In this document: piece by piece, positions 14,401 to 26,891 of the stretch
How the letters are laid out: each line of letters opens with the position of its first letter
Position numbering within the stretch: position 1 is the first letter of the stretch
Assembly: GCA_905331475.1 (NCBI GenBank)
Contig: CAJNYU010004516.1
Span: 62,001-126,000 of the forward strand
Direction of reading: 5' to 3'
Origin: Rotaria socialis
Taxonomy: Eukaryota > Rotifera > Eurotatoria > Philodinida > Philodinidae
Length of the DNA stretch: 64,000 nt
Notes under the pieces: generated by a model
The model's database searches: none
The model's input: the letters and a program-made list of their open reading frames with translations, nothing else
What the model was told of the DNA's origin: nothing
Program-made: the position numbers and the translations under genes

Positions 14401-17400
14401 TTACCATTATTCCTATTCAAATCTCTTTCATTAATGAACCACATTATATGCGGTTCAGGTTTTCCATACATTGGGCATTCAAGACGAGCCGTTTGATTAA
14501 ATTTAATTTGATATGTTTCAACTAAATTCGATCGATCAATCGTCGGTGGTACTAATATGCGTTTAATATAAGTTTAGTCTTTTTGTTATTTTGCAAATAA
14601 ATATATATGTCTTACTAAAAACATCTAATTGATATGTCAGATTTACTTGCCCAGCAATATTTGACATTTGACATGAATAAAGGCCTGCATCTGATGAATG
14701 TGCTGTATCAATTTGTAATCTAGCTCCATTTTCTAATAATCTAGGCATAGAGAGAAAAACAACAAATCTTGTTAAAAGAATAATAATGTAATTAAACATT
14801 GGCCAACCTTGCATATGAATGAGATTCTAATAGACTTCTTTCATCTTTGAACCATTGATAATTTATCTCCGGGACTCCAAATCCAGAACATGATAAAATG
14901 ATATTTTTTCCAAGAATCACATATGGATTAAGATTAATATTTGAAAGATGAATTTCTGGTGGTACTTCAACAGGCAAAATAAAAAGTAGAATTTCATTTT
15001 ATTATCATATTTCTATCGTGATATTTACTGTAAACTTGTACATCGAATATTTGTTGAGAACGACCAGCTAGATTTTCTGCTTGACATTGATAACTACCAC
15101 GATCATTCAATGAAATATTTTCAATATGCAATTGAAAATCATTATCTGTCATTGAAATTCTAAATTAATTAAAAAGTAATTTCAAACAATAAAACAGTTA
15201 ATATCGTTCAAAAACCTTGCTGTATCAAACAATATTTGATTATTTTTTGTCCAAATAATAGTTGGTAAAGGAACAGCACGAAGTAAACAAGTTAAAACAA
15301 GCGATTCACCTTTCACGATAGTTATCTCATTTACTAGTTGACCATTGTTAACAATCGATGGTGGTACTAGAACAAGAACAAAAGAAATATGATCTTATTC
15401 AAAAATTGATCTTTGAACATTATTACATAGAACATCAATATGGATATTTTTTTTTGTAATGCCAATTTTATTTTCAGCTAAGCATGTATACAAACCACTA
15501 TCATTTAATGAAGCACGAATTATTTGATAATATCGATTACGTCCTGATGATAACTGACGACTAGAAAATATCCAAAAAATTGTTGTCAAGTTACTGATTG
15601 AATTCATCATATTACTTTTTAAAATGCCAGGAAATAATCGGTTCAGGTATACCATTAGCATTACATTCTAGAGTAAAATGATTACCAGCGATTGGTGTTG
15701 ACGTTGGAGTTATGGCTACTGAATCAATTGAAGGAGGAACTAAATAGATATAATTTTCGAAAAAAGGAAAGTATGTTATATAATTTCTGATTAGTAATAA
15801 TGAGTAAACTATTCGAGATTGTTCAATTATATGTTCTGCTTAGTTTTCTATCGAACTAAGAGACATCTTAAAAAACGATTTAGGTCATGATATTTCTTTG
15901 ACTCAACTATAATTAACTATACTTTTCTGTCATTTTCATTTGTAGTCTGTGACATTCTATGCTATATTTATGACAAATCTTCATTTACTATTGGCACAAG
16001 AATGAAACCATTTTTTATCATAGCTGGTGTCGTCCCTAATAGATCTAACTATATCACAAAAGTAAAATATTACATTCATTCTCAATCTTTGAGATACCTA
16101 TCGAAATCTAATAAATAAATTTATCGGATTCAAACTTCTCTGCTTATGTTTTCTTCATAAAAAATTCAAGATAATACAAATAACTTTTTCTTTGTCGTAA
16201 AATTTTAGTTTCAAGGTATTTAAATCAAATTATTCGATATAGACTGCCAGACTGCTGCATAGAATTAGTAGTTACGTCTCTCAACAGAAATTTGCATAAT
16301 ATCAACTGTCATATTTAAAACAAAATAGATCAGACACTAATACGATACGATACAGGTTGATCTTCTGCATAGAAGACAGGATTCGAGTCGAAAAATATAC
16401 CTAGAAGATTAATACGATAGTGTTGTTCTGCACTTCCAGCTTCATTCGAAGCAATACATGTATAAAATATTCGAGCATCATTTTTCATAGATGGCAGTAC
16501 GATGGTTAAATAATGATTACCATATTGTAAATGTTGGCCTTCTTTATACCACACAATCTAAAACGAAACAAATCACTTTTATAATGAGAAATTTTCCATT
16601 ATTATTCATCTTACTGTCGGTTTTGGGTTTCCATATGCTGAACATGTTAAATTAAAAGTGGAATTAAAAATAACTTCTATATTTGTTATGTCATCTTCAA
16701 TGCGTGGTGGGACTAAAGAAAAAACAGTTTATTAATATATTATTGGTTATTCTGATAGTGTTATTTTGTATACAAAATTTAAAATAAAACTACCTAATAC
16801 ATGCAATTCCAGACTTTGCTTAGCTTTGCCTGCTAAATTTTCAGCTAAACATGTATAACCTCCAGCATCTTGTTCGTTAACATTTCGAATTTCAAGATAT
16901 TGATCATCTCGAAATAATTGAATATGTTTATTCTAAAAGCCAAAAACAATATGAGTTTTTGCAATTGAAGGAAAACCGAAGAGTTTATTAATTTACATCA
17001 ATATAAAATTTCTTGCCATTTTTTAACCATTGTATTGTTGGTCGTGGTATACCTTTAACCAGACATGGTAATGTATAAGTACGATTTATTTGAGTTTTAT
17101 GACGATTTGTTGATGCATAATCAAATGTTGGAGGTAAAAATATATCAACAAAAAAATGTTTTTCACTTTTACCAATTGAATTCGATGCCACACATGTGTA
17201 TGTACCACCATCACGTTCATCATTGATAAAAATTTGCAGAATTTCAGAATGATTATTTTTTATTCTAGAACAACAAAAATAATAATTCGTGCTTTTGTTT
17301 TATCAAAAACACGATGGAACATACGTAACATATTTATTTGAGTCAATTGGATGTCCATTTTTACGCCACTCAATACGTGCTATGGGATGAGCAAATGTTT

Positions 17401-20400
17401 GACATAGTAATTTAACTGTATTATTATTTTCAACTTGTAATAATTCTTCTGTATCGTCATTTAATATTTCAGGTGGTACTGAAATTTAAAATTTAAGAAT
17501 AGAAGTCTATTAAATAAATAAATTTATGTATTTAAATTACCAAGAATTTCTGGTTGAATTTCAATTGAATCAAAACCGTATTCATTAGCAACAATGCATT
17601 TCCATGCTTGGCCATCTTCTAATTGTACATTTGATATTACTAATTGATTTTCATTTAATTTTAGTGAATAACGAGTTTGTTCATGTTCACGTTTAAATGA
17701 AGGAGGAATCCATGTTGTGTTTGTTATTGATATTAGTGAAGATCGTTCCGTAGTATATGGACATGAAAGTGTTACTGAAGAACCTCGAACCACAGTTGGA
17801 TGAAGATTTATATGGCTGCGTAAGATTTCTGGTGGACCTATTTATAAAATAATTATTACTAAAACATTAATTACTATAATTCAACTAATCCTATTCACCA
17901 GACACAATAATATTAAAATATCGTCGATCTGTACCAACATTATTCGAGACAATACATGAATAAAGTCCAGTATCTTGTCTATCGATGAATTTTATGAATA
18001 ATTCTTGGTCGAATCTGTATAATTCTATTTCATTTTTATACCTATGTCAAAATTTAAAGAAATATTTATATAGAAATTTCAATTCAGGTACTAACCAACG
18101 AGTTGTTGGTGTTGGATGTCCACTGGCTGGACAATCGAGTGTTAAACTTTCATTACGACGAATTATAATGCGAATCGTTTCATTGTTTGAATGGATTGAT
18201 GGCGGTGCTAAGAAAGTAGAGTAACGTATAATAATAATAATAATATATATATATAAATATATATGAGGGAATTGCAATTTTTTGGCACAATTCACGCGAA
18301 CAGATGAAAGTAAACCTATACAATTGTTGAGTAGTGCATTTGATCACAATCTATGCCAGTAGTACACAAAAACAAATTCCCAACACTTGATCGATTATTA
18401 ACGGAGATATGGCCCTTTTATAAATATATGAGTTTTTCTACTTGTGGGTGATTCCATGCGAAAACAGTCACATTTGAAAGTTCAAAATTTATATATAGCA
18501 GAAATCAGTACATGATCATAGATGGAATGGTCGATGCAGTTGGCACGGAAAAAGAAATTCTTTTTTTAATCCACCTGCAACCCTGGAGGGGAGTACGGCA
18601 ATTTCGAAAAAAAATTTTCATTTTTATGGAGAACCACGTTGACGACTCTATCTGGAACCATGTCCTAATTCGTGCTAGGTACGAATTTTTGAATAAAAAT
18701 GGAAACTAGACAATAGTGCGCTTTTTTATGTTTATGCTGAATAAATTTTTTCGAAAAAACCGTCCACATCTGCAACATTTTCGCTTTTGAGGTCATCATT
18801 TTTTTCCCAAATGATACTCTATGATCGCTTCTCACTTAACTACATCGAAAAAAAAATTTTGAATGAGCGGTACTGAAAATATTCCAGAAAAATTGTTATT
18901 CTACATACTTTTCTTGAAATTGTCATTCTACATTTCTCAGTATAATGTAAATTTCACCAGAAGAGAAAATGATTGAGGGCTGAAATTTTTATCACTGATA
19001 GACCTTGATAGTTTATATCTTGCGTAAAATTTTAAGCCTAATCGCACTAATCGTTCAGGAGTTATAAAGCATCTAATTTTCAAATTGTCATTCTACAAAG
19101 TGAGTATAATGACCTTTTTTTCAGAAAGTCTTCTTATTTTTATCGATAAGGAAAGGTAACAACACAGTTTTTTCTTACCATTTTGTTACTCAAAGAATTG
19201 TCTTTCCTTTCGTATAATCTTTGTGTCATCAGCTTTATCAGTAGTCGAGCTGTAATCACGTTTGTGTCAAGCTACACAAAAATACAAAGTGCCTGTCAAA
19301 TAATGTGAACGTTGGACGAACGAAAGAAAGAAGTATAAAATTAAAATCCATAATATACTTCGATAGAGCACTGAACGCTGTACAAAATAGCCTATTTAAA
19401 TATTGTTTCTCTTGCTGTTCTATAGTCCAAAAATTCATTTTTCTCCTCACGTGTCAGTAAAAACTAACATTTTGTTGTCATGTTTTCCTTATAACTCAGC
19501 GACTGTATGAGCTAGAGAGCTGAAATTTTGTGTGCCAGTGGGACATACTAGGATCAATAACTGATGAAAAAATTATCAAAATCGGCTGATAGGAAAAAAG
19601 TTACTGGACAAATACGGCTAAAACGCAAAAAGTACCAAAAAGTTGCAATTCACTCATATATATGTTTAGTTTGGAAAAGAATTCTTTTCAATACCATATA
19701 CTGTTAATGTAAATCTTTTACGAATTTCTCCTGCTCTATTTATTGCTACACATTCATATATACCAACATCATTAATCTAAATAAATAATAAACAATGCCA
19801 CGTTATAGTAATTAGAATGAATGATCTAACTTGAACGTGTTCAATGTTAAGTTCTTCTAGTTGATTTTCTATTAATAAATTCGTATTATAGAACCAATTA
19901 ATTGAAGGTTTTGGAACACCATAGACTTCGCAAGATAATTTAACTGTTGAATTAATTAATGCTTGTATTTTAATTTGTGTTAATGAATCATTAAATACCG
20001 GATGAGCTAAAATTATTTCAATAGAAACTTTAATTGAAAATATTCAAAACGAAATATACTTGATATATCAATATCGAAATGTTTTTCAGCACGACCAGCT
20101 GCATTTTCAGCTAGACAACTATAATGACCAGCATCATTCAATGTTAAGTGTTCTATTTCCATATAAACTCCATCGTACGGAAATCTGTAAAATAATTTTT
20201 TAGTGAATAAATATATTATTTCTATTCTATTTACCGAGTACGTTGTAAATCGAGGGTATTGTTTTCATTGAAATACCATCGTCGAATGGGTACTGGTTTG
20301 CCTTCTGCAGTGCATGGCAAACGTAAATATTCTCCAGTTCTATATGATTGCTTTGTTGCAAATATTCCATTATGTTCTTCGGTAAATTTTGGAGGAGCTA

Positions 20401-23400
20401 GTTAATAACAGCAAAGAGAAAACATTATTGTACAGTAAAAAAAAATATTTGTTCTTACTCATAACATTAACATCATAAACGATATCGATAGATCCAACTG
20501 TATTTGTCGCTTGGCAGATATAGCGTCCTTCATCGTCAGACTAGAGAAAAAGAACATAATTTTTTTTGCAAGAAAAACAGTGCGTATTCTACTTTAATTC
20601 TATTTATAATTAATTTTTTTCCATTTTGCCTGATTAAATAATGTTTTTTAGTTAACTGAATTTCGTTTCCATTATAAAACCAAACTAATTTTGGCTCAGG
20701 TAAACCTATAGCTGGGCATAATAATGCTAGTGTATGATTTAATATAATTGATTTTTGTTGAAGACGATTTATATTTTCTGTTTTATGTTCAAAGTATGGA
20801 GGCACTATTTGTGAAAAGAAAATTTATAACACAAAAAAAAGCACATGAGAGAAAAAAATAATAAGAATCTCTTACTATGAACAGATACATTAAATATCCG
20901 ATGTGTTGTACCGGCTTTATTTGTTGCTGTACATCGATAAATACCTTCGTCAGTTTGTATAATATTTGTCAATACATATTGATTATTTAAATCAAATGTT
21001 TTAAGTTGATTATTATTTTTAAACCATGTTATGATCGGATCTGGTGTACCGATAGTAGGACAAATTAATGTAATTGACTTGCCAACTGTAGTTTGTACAA
21101 TAGTTTCTTGTTCACCACCAATCATCGAAGGTGGAACTTTGAAAAGTAGCAAATGATGAAAAGAAAAACAATTTTTATCATGAAATTACATACTGTTTAC
21201 ATTAAGTCGCACATATTGAATGCTAGTTCCTGCTGGATTTGCTGCTTCACAGTGATATCGACCACTATCTGTTATATCCACTTTAAGAATTTCTAATGAG
21301 CCATTGGAATGTAAATAGATGTTTGTATTTTCATTATCTAAATGAAATTTCTGTATGATATAATATGTTTAATTATGCTGAGATGTTCTTACGATTGATT
21401 AGCATATTTTGTCGGTACCAAGCAATACTTGGTTGAGGATAACCAGTAAGTGGACAAGGAAGAAGGATTGGCATATATATATTTACATCGAATTCATTTT
21501 CTACAGAATTATTTGTCAAACTTGGCGGTTCTAATAAAATCAAACATAGCACTTCTATTGAAAAAGTTCAAAAAACAAAAACAAAAACAACTACTACTGT
21601 TTAGTAGATTTGTAGCGAGAGCATTATAGAATGATCTCACACATTATTTTAATCTTAGAGCTTTTTAGATTATTGACAATCAATGTCAGTTGTCGTAGTT
21701 TTGGAATTCAATTATATTTGAAAAAGTAGCTTAGTATATTACTGATTCATTTAGAAAAAAAAGCTGTTAGCTTAATTCTTTCGAAGCAAACAATATGAAC
21801 GACAATTGAACTTTCCTTCAAGTTGTGATGTATCCTAAAGATGTTGACTGCATTACGTCAGAGAATTAAATAGACTGCATTATCGACATCAGAGACTGAA
21901 CAAGTACAAGTACAGCAAGTACAAGTGAAAATACTTGTTACTTACTAATTGTACTTTGGACTTTTACTCAAGTACAATTACTTGAGTACATTTGTACTGA
22001 GTACCGGTACTTAAGTAAAATTTCCAAGTACATTTGAAACATTTATATGATCATCGATACGTCAGTACTTGGTACTTGTACTTAAGTAAATTTGTACTAA
22101 GTATCGGTTCTTAAGTACATTCGAGAAGTACAAGTAAATTTACTTGTACTTCTAAAATATACTTTGTACTTACGATTTCTAAGTAAAAAGTACGAAAATA
22201 CTGAGTAATTGTACTCAGTATCCAGTCTCTGATCGACATAATTGTTAAGCTCTATGAAAATACCGATCGTTTTGTCTATTTAGTCTGCCAGTCATGAACG
22301 ATAACTTACGAAAGGTGTGACTCATTTTTTTCTGCTACATCTTGCAAAATGCTTTTCGTTAATTATTTATGCCCAATTCGAAATATTGAGAAATTGATTG
22401 TCTAAGTTCGAGTTAACTCATTATTTAAGTAATCAACTTTTGCTAATAACATATTGCAGTGTCTGATACGATCCAGTGGTCGTTGCAGCTGGGGACAAGT
22501 TTCTTTATAATCTGAACATACTTTTAGATTGTGTTTCTCAATAGAATCAGTTTACTTGAAAAATAATTTTATAGATCTTTACCGTAAACATCAACTTGAA
22601 ATAATTGTTTTGTTTGACCGATGTCATTATAAAGAGCACAAATATATGAACCGCGATCTATTGTTTTCAACGAATAAATCGTTAATGAACCTGTTGAATC
22701 AATGGTCATTCGATCATGTTCCAAAGTCATTATCTAAATGACCATAAATGCAAAAGAATACAATTAAATTAAATGTCCTCTTTTACATGATCATCTCTAA
22801 GCCAATGGACAGTTGGTTTTGGTAAACCAATATGATTACAAGGTAGAAATAATGATTTTGAAACGATACCATATAAATACCCATTAGATTCAAATGTAAA
22901 TCGTGGAATCACTACGACGAAAACAAGTAGAACTTCAATAGATTCACATTGAATTATCAATTAACATACTGGTCACAATCAAATTGATATCAGCACTGAC
23001 ATTGCCGAATATATTAGAGGCAAAACATGTATAAGTGCCAACATGACTTTGTTGCACATTTGTGACAATCATTATAGATCTATCATCACTTTGAAATTGA
23101 CGTTCTGTATTATTATGATACCAACTAAAGAATAAAAATCGCTGCTTTTTTGTTTTACACGAAAAAACGTTCTCCTTACACTATGTGAGGTTTAGGTGAA
23201 CCATCTACTTCACAAACAAGTTGAACTTGTGTATCGATTTCAGCTTGAACTTCTTTTACTGGAATATATATCGTTGGTTTACCTTTGAAAAAGAAAACAT
23301 AGACCAAAAGAACTTAATTGCTACGAATTTATTTTTACTTCCAACATCAAGGCGAATTGATGTAGATGATGATCCAACTGTATTCTGTACAAAACATGTA

Positions 23401-26400
23401 TAATTACCACTATCTTCTTCTTCAGATGCTAACTTGACATGCAACAATCCACTTGGGCTTGTTTGATGACGAGTTACCTGAAAAAGAAAATATAATATCA
23501 AGTATCAATTTTGAAATTGAAAAATTCTTACAGGTTCATTTCCTTTAAACCAACGTATATCAGGATATGTTTCACTTATTACATTGCATTTCAAATCAAC
23601 ATCCTGACCAGGTGATACCAATATATAAGAATTCTCTGTTGATACTAATGGAGGTTCTGTCAATACAAAAGCATAACATAAAAAGAAAAGAAAAAAATAA
23701 TGATTGTAACAGAATATACCAGCATAAATAAGTTGCGCTGTTTTAATATCTTCACCTGCCGTATTACTTCCAATACATTCGTAAAAACCTAAAACAAAAG
23801 AAAATTACACGCAAATATAAAATATGTTTTTATCCTTGTCTCATACCTTCATCATCTTTTGTTGCCATCATAATCGTCAAAAGTCCATTATGACTTCGTA
23901 TTTTAACAGATTGTTCAATAGGATTTAGACTATTTTGTCGTCGCCATATTAATAACGGACGTGGAATACCAGCAGTAACAACACAGGTTAATGTTACATT
24001 CCATTGATTTGAAAACGGAAGTGTTTGTGGGTAAACGTAAACATATGGATTTTCTATAGTGCAATATAAATTTTAAATTATCATTGATGATAATAGATTC
24101 TACCTTGTACATGTATTGTAATACGCTCCTGCGTTTCACCACCTTCGTTTTGTGCAATACATACAAAAACAGAACCATCGTCTACTTTTTGAATATTACT
24201 AAATGTTAAAAAAAATACATTAGAAATTATTCTAGTAGAACAACAGTGATTACATTAATTTCAAAGTGCCATTATTTAAAACTATTGTTCGATTTTGTGA
24301 TGTTTCAATCAATACAGATGATGATAATTCTTTTTTCCAGGATAATTGATAATCTTTTGTACTTTGTACAATACAATCGACTGAAACAGTACTATTAATT
24401 AATGTAAATAATGATTGCGATGGTGCGATTTGAACAAGTGGCGGTGGAACTATTTATTAAATATATTAAAAAAAAGTAAAATAAGAATGAGATCATTTTT
24501 TCTTTTTTTTTCCTACTAAACTTACTCAGTACATCTACATTTATTTCACCTATATCGTAACCACTTGTACTTGTTACATTACATATATATAATCCTTCAT
24601 CATTCATTTCAGTTGGTTCATTAATTAATAATTCTATCGTATTTATTTGAGCTCTAAAATATAAATCAAAATTAAACACAAAAAGCAAAAGAATTTTATC
24701 TTACGAATAATTTGAAATAGAAATCAATTGACCATTTTTTAACCATTGAACGTGATATGAAAGTTGGCTTTGTACGTGACATTGAATTTTACTTAAAGTA
24801 TTTGCTTTTATTTGAATAAAATTTGAATCAACATGAACAACTGGTTTTAATGCAATATAAGATGCAACTGCTGTTGAACTTAAACGTTGAAAACGATGAC
24901 CATTACTATCAATACCAGATAACTAAATTGAATTTAAAAAGAAAACCCTATTGAAAATAAAACCATAGGAAAATGTAAACTACTCGTATATAAAAGAAGA
25001 AACTTTTAACTGGTGGTTCAAATTTTCTCAGTGTTGAATATAATGTTGAATATGTAGAGTTTGATTGAATTTTTTCATTCACGAGTATATTACCAAATAA
25101 ATCTAATAATTCGATTTGTTCAGCATTACGAATACTATCTGGACTATTTATTTCGATTGTTAAATAAGTTAAACAACCTTTATACACAAAAGAAAGTCAA
25201 TATTTATGATACGAAAAGTAAATCTACCTTGAATTGGTTGTCGACGTGTTCGAGCTAAATCAGTAATAACATTCGCTGAAAAACCATATCGAAATGTTAG
25301 TCTACTTAAGCCTGTTATACGAATTGAATGTGCTGAAGAAGACATGACTTGAATTTTCCATTCCCCAATCTAGAAATCAAATTATATGAACAAGATGACT
25401 TTGAACTTTACCGCTGATGTCGAAAGATGAACAAAAATAGAAATTATGATTTGAACAATTGACGAGTCTTCGTACTAAACACTATGTTTCTATTGAATCT
25501 AATAATTTTCTCATATTGTTAGTGTTGAAGAAACATCAATTCAGAAATAATTTCTTCTTTTCTAGTGATTGAAAGCTTACAAGAACACATCATGAAAGTT
25601 TGACAACCTATCATTTACTTCAGAATTTTATTTTCGCTCAGCTAAACATATGATAGGAGTAAAACTGTCGAACTACTTAGGAAATCTCATTATCTAGATC
25701 AATGACTGGATCGATTCTGGTATGCTAATCGATTTTATTAAAAAAATAGTCAAAAATAGATTAGTTATTTTTATTTAGTACTATAAAATAATTATAATTG
25801 CATCAAAATGAGAACTTTATTTACCGTGGGATGTTTTACATTTAATATATAAACTTCTTTTAAACGTAGAGTACGTGTAAACCATACATGTTGATTTAAT
25901 GTTTTATCTAAAAAAAGATTTATAAATTCAATTCAGTAATCAACCAAAAATAAAACTCTACTTGATGGATCAATTAATGTCACCTGTGGATTAGCACCAC
26001 TCACTGATACAGTAAATTCAAGAAGTTTCGAATCAACAGCTAATGTATACGTTTGTTTATTTCGTTGGATTTTATCAACAACTAATAAATTCACTTTTCG
26101 TGTTTGAATTGAATGTTGAACAAAATTAAGAATCTATTAAAACAAAAAACAAACAAAAAACAGTCAGTTGAAAATAAAAATTTGACTTCAACTATACCTC
26201 GCTGACTTGTTGTTTATGTAAAGTAAATACTTGTCCACTACTTGTAGCAGCTATTTTATGAAATATTTGATAGCCAATGTGATCTAGATCACCACAATCA
26301 CCTGTCATAACGAATACGACCTTTATTTATTTAAAGAATAGACAAGATGAAAAATTGAACATAGCAAAGAAATCTTTTTCTTTTACTTGACTTTGTTTTT

Positions 26401-26891
26401 CTTGAATTAATTTTAAAACCGTATCACCTAATGAATAATCTTTTGAACGAGCATCCGTAAATACATAGATAAATGAATTAGGTAATGATTGTTCAAGAGC
26501 TAATTTAATAGCTGTTATTGTCATTTCTGGACAATCACCACCACCTTGTACGATTAAATCTTGTAAACCTCGTTGAAATCGATTTGAATCACGAGTTTTT
26601 AATATTGGTCCAACATCTAAATATAAAATAATAAAAATATTGGCATACTGTATTAGATTAACCTGGATCAGCAAATGGTATCAGAATATAATCATAAATA
26701 GAGTTTTCTCGTCGAAGTGTTGCATTGTATATATGTGTTGCACCTTGAATAACTTGTAAAAGATCATCATGCATTGAACCAGTTACATCGAACACAAATG
26801 TTACACTTGACATTCCTACTGATAGACGTAATTGATTAGAACAATCCATTGATAATAGAATTATAAATATTATTAAAACTGTTGTTTTCAT
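1..26891 (-). CDS. HMCN: Hemicentin, giant extracellular matrix protein (3' end beyond window)
   Basis: Hemicentins are secreted matrix proteins that organise cell-cell and cell-matrix junctions in basement membranes. The ATG at 26891 opens a hydrophobic signal peptide ([14 protein letters not shown]). A vWA domain with MIDAS-type motif FDVTGSM follows, then a linker, 27 Ig domains by my count, a G2F beta-barrel, an EGF-like segment, calcium-binding EGF (DIDEC, DINEC) and the start of a fibulin-type C-terminus. Each Ig typically spans two exons, starts with a VPP/APP-like motif and has W and Y-x-C core residues. Where I checked, domain-boundary introns are phase 1. About 3,300 residues lie in the window (estimate). 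The stop codon is left of position 1. No thrombospondin type-1 repeats were seen, unlike vertebrate hemicentins, but the N gap could hide some. Several introns are inflated by transposon relics and one holds a nested gene. The domain order makes the family assignment firm; the exact exon set is hand-built. Confidence 0.93.
1312..6749 (-). other. 5.4-kb hemicentin intron containing a nested gene
   Basis: The donor GTATGT begins at 6749 and the acceptor AAATTTAG ends at 1312. Splicing joins two halves of the G2F domain in frame. It holds the 7TM-type gene at 3850-5846. Elsewhere (1312-3849, 5847-6749) I see only AT-rich non-coding DNA, plus a short perfect palindrome near 6443-6465 built on AAAGATATATATCTTT. 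No open frame outside 3850-5846 looks coding. Confidence 0.8.
3850..5846 (-). CDS. Putative divergent rhodopsin-like 7TM receptor, nested in hemicentin intron
   Basis: Not assigned to a named family. Proposed exons are 5846-5572 and 5539-3850, giving 654 aa. The 32-nt intron between them starts GTAGGA and ends ACAAG. The ATG at 5846 gives a short N-terminus with N-D-T and N-Q-T glycosylation sequons. Predicted helices: [20 protein letters not shown] (TM1), a segment around [12 protein letters not shown] (TM2), [11 protein letters not shown] ending in RYYRLS, a DRY-like TM3 end (TM3), [15 protein letters not shown] (TM4), [18 protein letters not shown] (TM5). A polar third intracellular loop of about 160 aa follows, then a Pro-containing helix with LFTFPQHF (TM6) and [14 protein letters not shown] (TM7). 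A polyglutamine run lies between TM1 and TM2 (CAA/CAG near 5450-5490), with a shorter one before TM7. A canonical NPxxY is not evident. It could be another multi-pass protein. Confidence 0.5.
7890..8265. repeat. Degenerate TCGGATCC-word repeat
   Basis: Variants of TCGGATCC, GGATCCGA and ATCGGATT recur many times in about 375 bp. GC content is clearly higher than in the AT-rich surroundings. Related words, including GGATCCGTTAGT, recur beside the gap at 9828-10010. The edges (CACAGAGATAAGGATGAAT on the left, ATTCATTCATCTGTG on the right) are loosely inverted, hinting at a MITE, but I found no target duplication. Confidence 0.5.
8755..8801. repeat. Hairpin with 20-bp imperfect arms
   Basis: Arms AATATAGGGTTTTGTAGAGC (8755-8774) and GCTCTAGAAAACCCTATATT (8782-8801) are inverted copies around a 7-nt loop. 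It lies in non-coding intron DNA that may belong to a larger decayed element (about 8370-8870). Confidence 0.6.
9035..9827. other. Assembly gap (793 N)
   Basis: This is a run of unknown bases. It is directly flanked on the right by unusually GC-rich repetitive sequence, a likely reason for the failed assembly. Reading frames that cross it are meaningless. Confidence 0.99.
9828..10010. repeat. GC-rich repeat at gap edge, related to 7890-8265
   Basis: The stretch is rich in CCGTCG, TTCCG and CGGATCC words and shares GGATCCGTTAGT with the repeat at 7890-8265. It is truncated by the N gap, so the element's full length is unknown. Confidence 0.5.
12028..12969 (-). other. 942-bp hemicentin intron
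   Basis: It splits Ig domain 23, with donor GTGAGAG at 12969 and acceptor TTGATAG ending at 12028. AT-rich, with no coding or repeat structure I can support. Confidence 0.7.
15740..16392 (-). other. 653-bp hemicentin intron
   Basis: It lies between Ig 16 and Ig 17, with donor GTATAT and acceptor CTATTTAG. Nothing recognisable is inside. Confidence 0.7.
18257..19663. mobile_element. 1.4-kb non-autonomous TIR element in hemicentin intron
   Basis: The left terminus ATATATGAGGGAATTGCAAT is matched in inverse orientation by the right terminus around 19632-19663 (TTGCAATTCACTCATATATA). The similarity extends through the TTTTTGGCAC/GTACCAAAAA segment, about 30 bp in total. No transposase frame is present. 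The host intron runs from about 18211 to 19695. Removing the element leaves roughly 80 bp, the normal intron size here, so the element probably inserted into a small intron. The flanks are TA-rich, so a TA target duplication cannot be proved. Confidence 0.65.
21890..22231. mobile_element. hAT-type MITE with 8-bp target duplication
   Basis: It begins CAGAGACTG and ends with its inverse CAGTCTCTG. The flanks are an exact direct repeat of ATCGACAT (21882-21889 and 22232-22239). CAG-starting termini with an 8-bp duplication are hallmarks of the hAT superfamily. The 342-bp interior is packed with AAGTAC/GTACTT words on both strands, resembling the subterminal sequence of Tol2-like hAT elements (recalled, not searched). 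It has no coding capacity and lies in the intron between Ig 6 and Ig 7 of hemicentin. Confidence 0.85.
25370..25824 (-). other. 455-bp hemicentin intron
   Basis: It lies in the linker after the vWA domain. The donor GTAAATAAAG follows CATCCCACG, and the acceptor is ATTTCTAG. No internal feature was recognised. Confidence 0.7.
26198..26891 (-). other. Hemicentin signal peptide and vWA domain exons
   Basis: Three exons encode the N-terminus. The first (from 26891) has the signal peptide and the metal-binding motif DVTGSMHDD. The second carries the GGGDCPE motif and the core strand FIYVFTDA. The third begins [11 protein letters not shown] and ends at 26198. The DxTGS form of the MIDAS motif and GGGDCPE are what I expect of hemicentin-type vWA domains. 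Downstream exons to about 24950 encode a non-Ig linker also expected in hemicentins. Confidence 0.88.

Larger units (their letters stand above)
10094..24922 (-). other. Hemicentin tandem Ig domain array (27 counted)
   Basis: Reading from high to low coordinates, I count 27 I-set-like Ig domains from a Y-I-C motif near 24590 to YTCSAEN near 10150. Approximate domain ends, in thousands: 24.5, 24.1, 23.7, 23.3, 22.97, 22.6, 21.2, 20.9, 20.45, 20.05, 19.7, 17.9, 17.55, 17.15, 16.8, 16.4, 15.4, 15.0, 14.6, 14.2, 13.75, 13.3, 11.9, 11.5, 11.0, 10.6 and 10.09. The typical pattern is a proline-rich start, a first Cys, W-x-K/R-N-G, then D-x-G-x-Y-x-C and a small-residue turn. Most domains are split by an internal intron. 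Confidence 0.85.
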
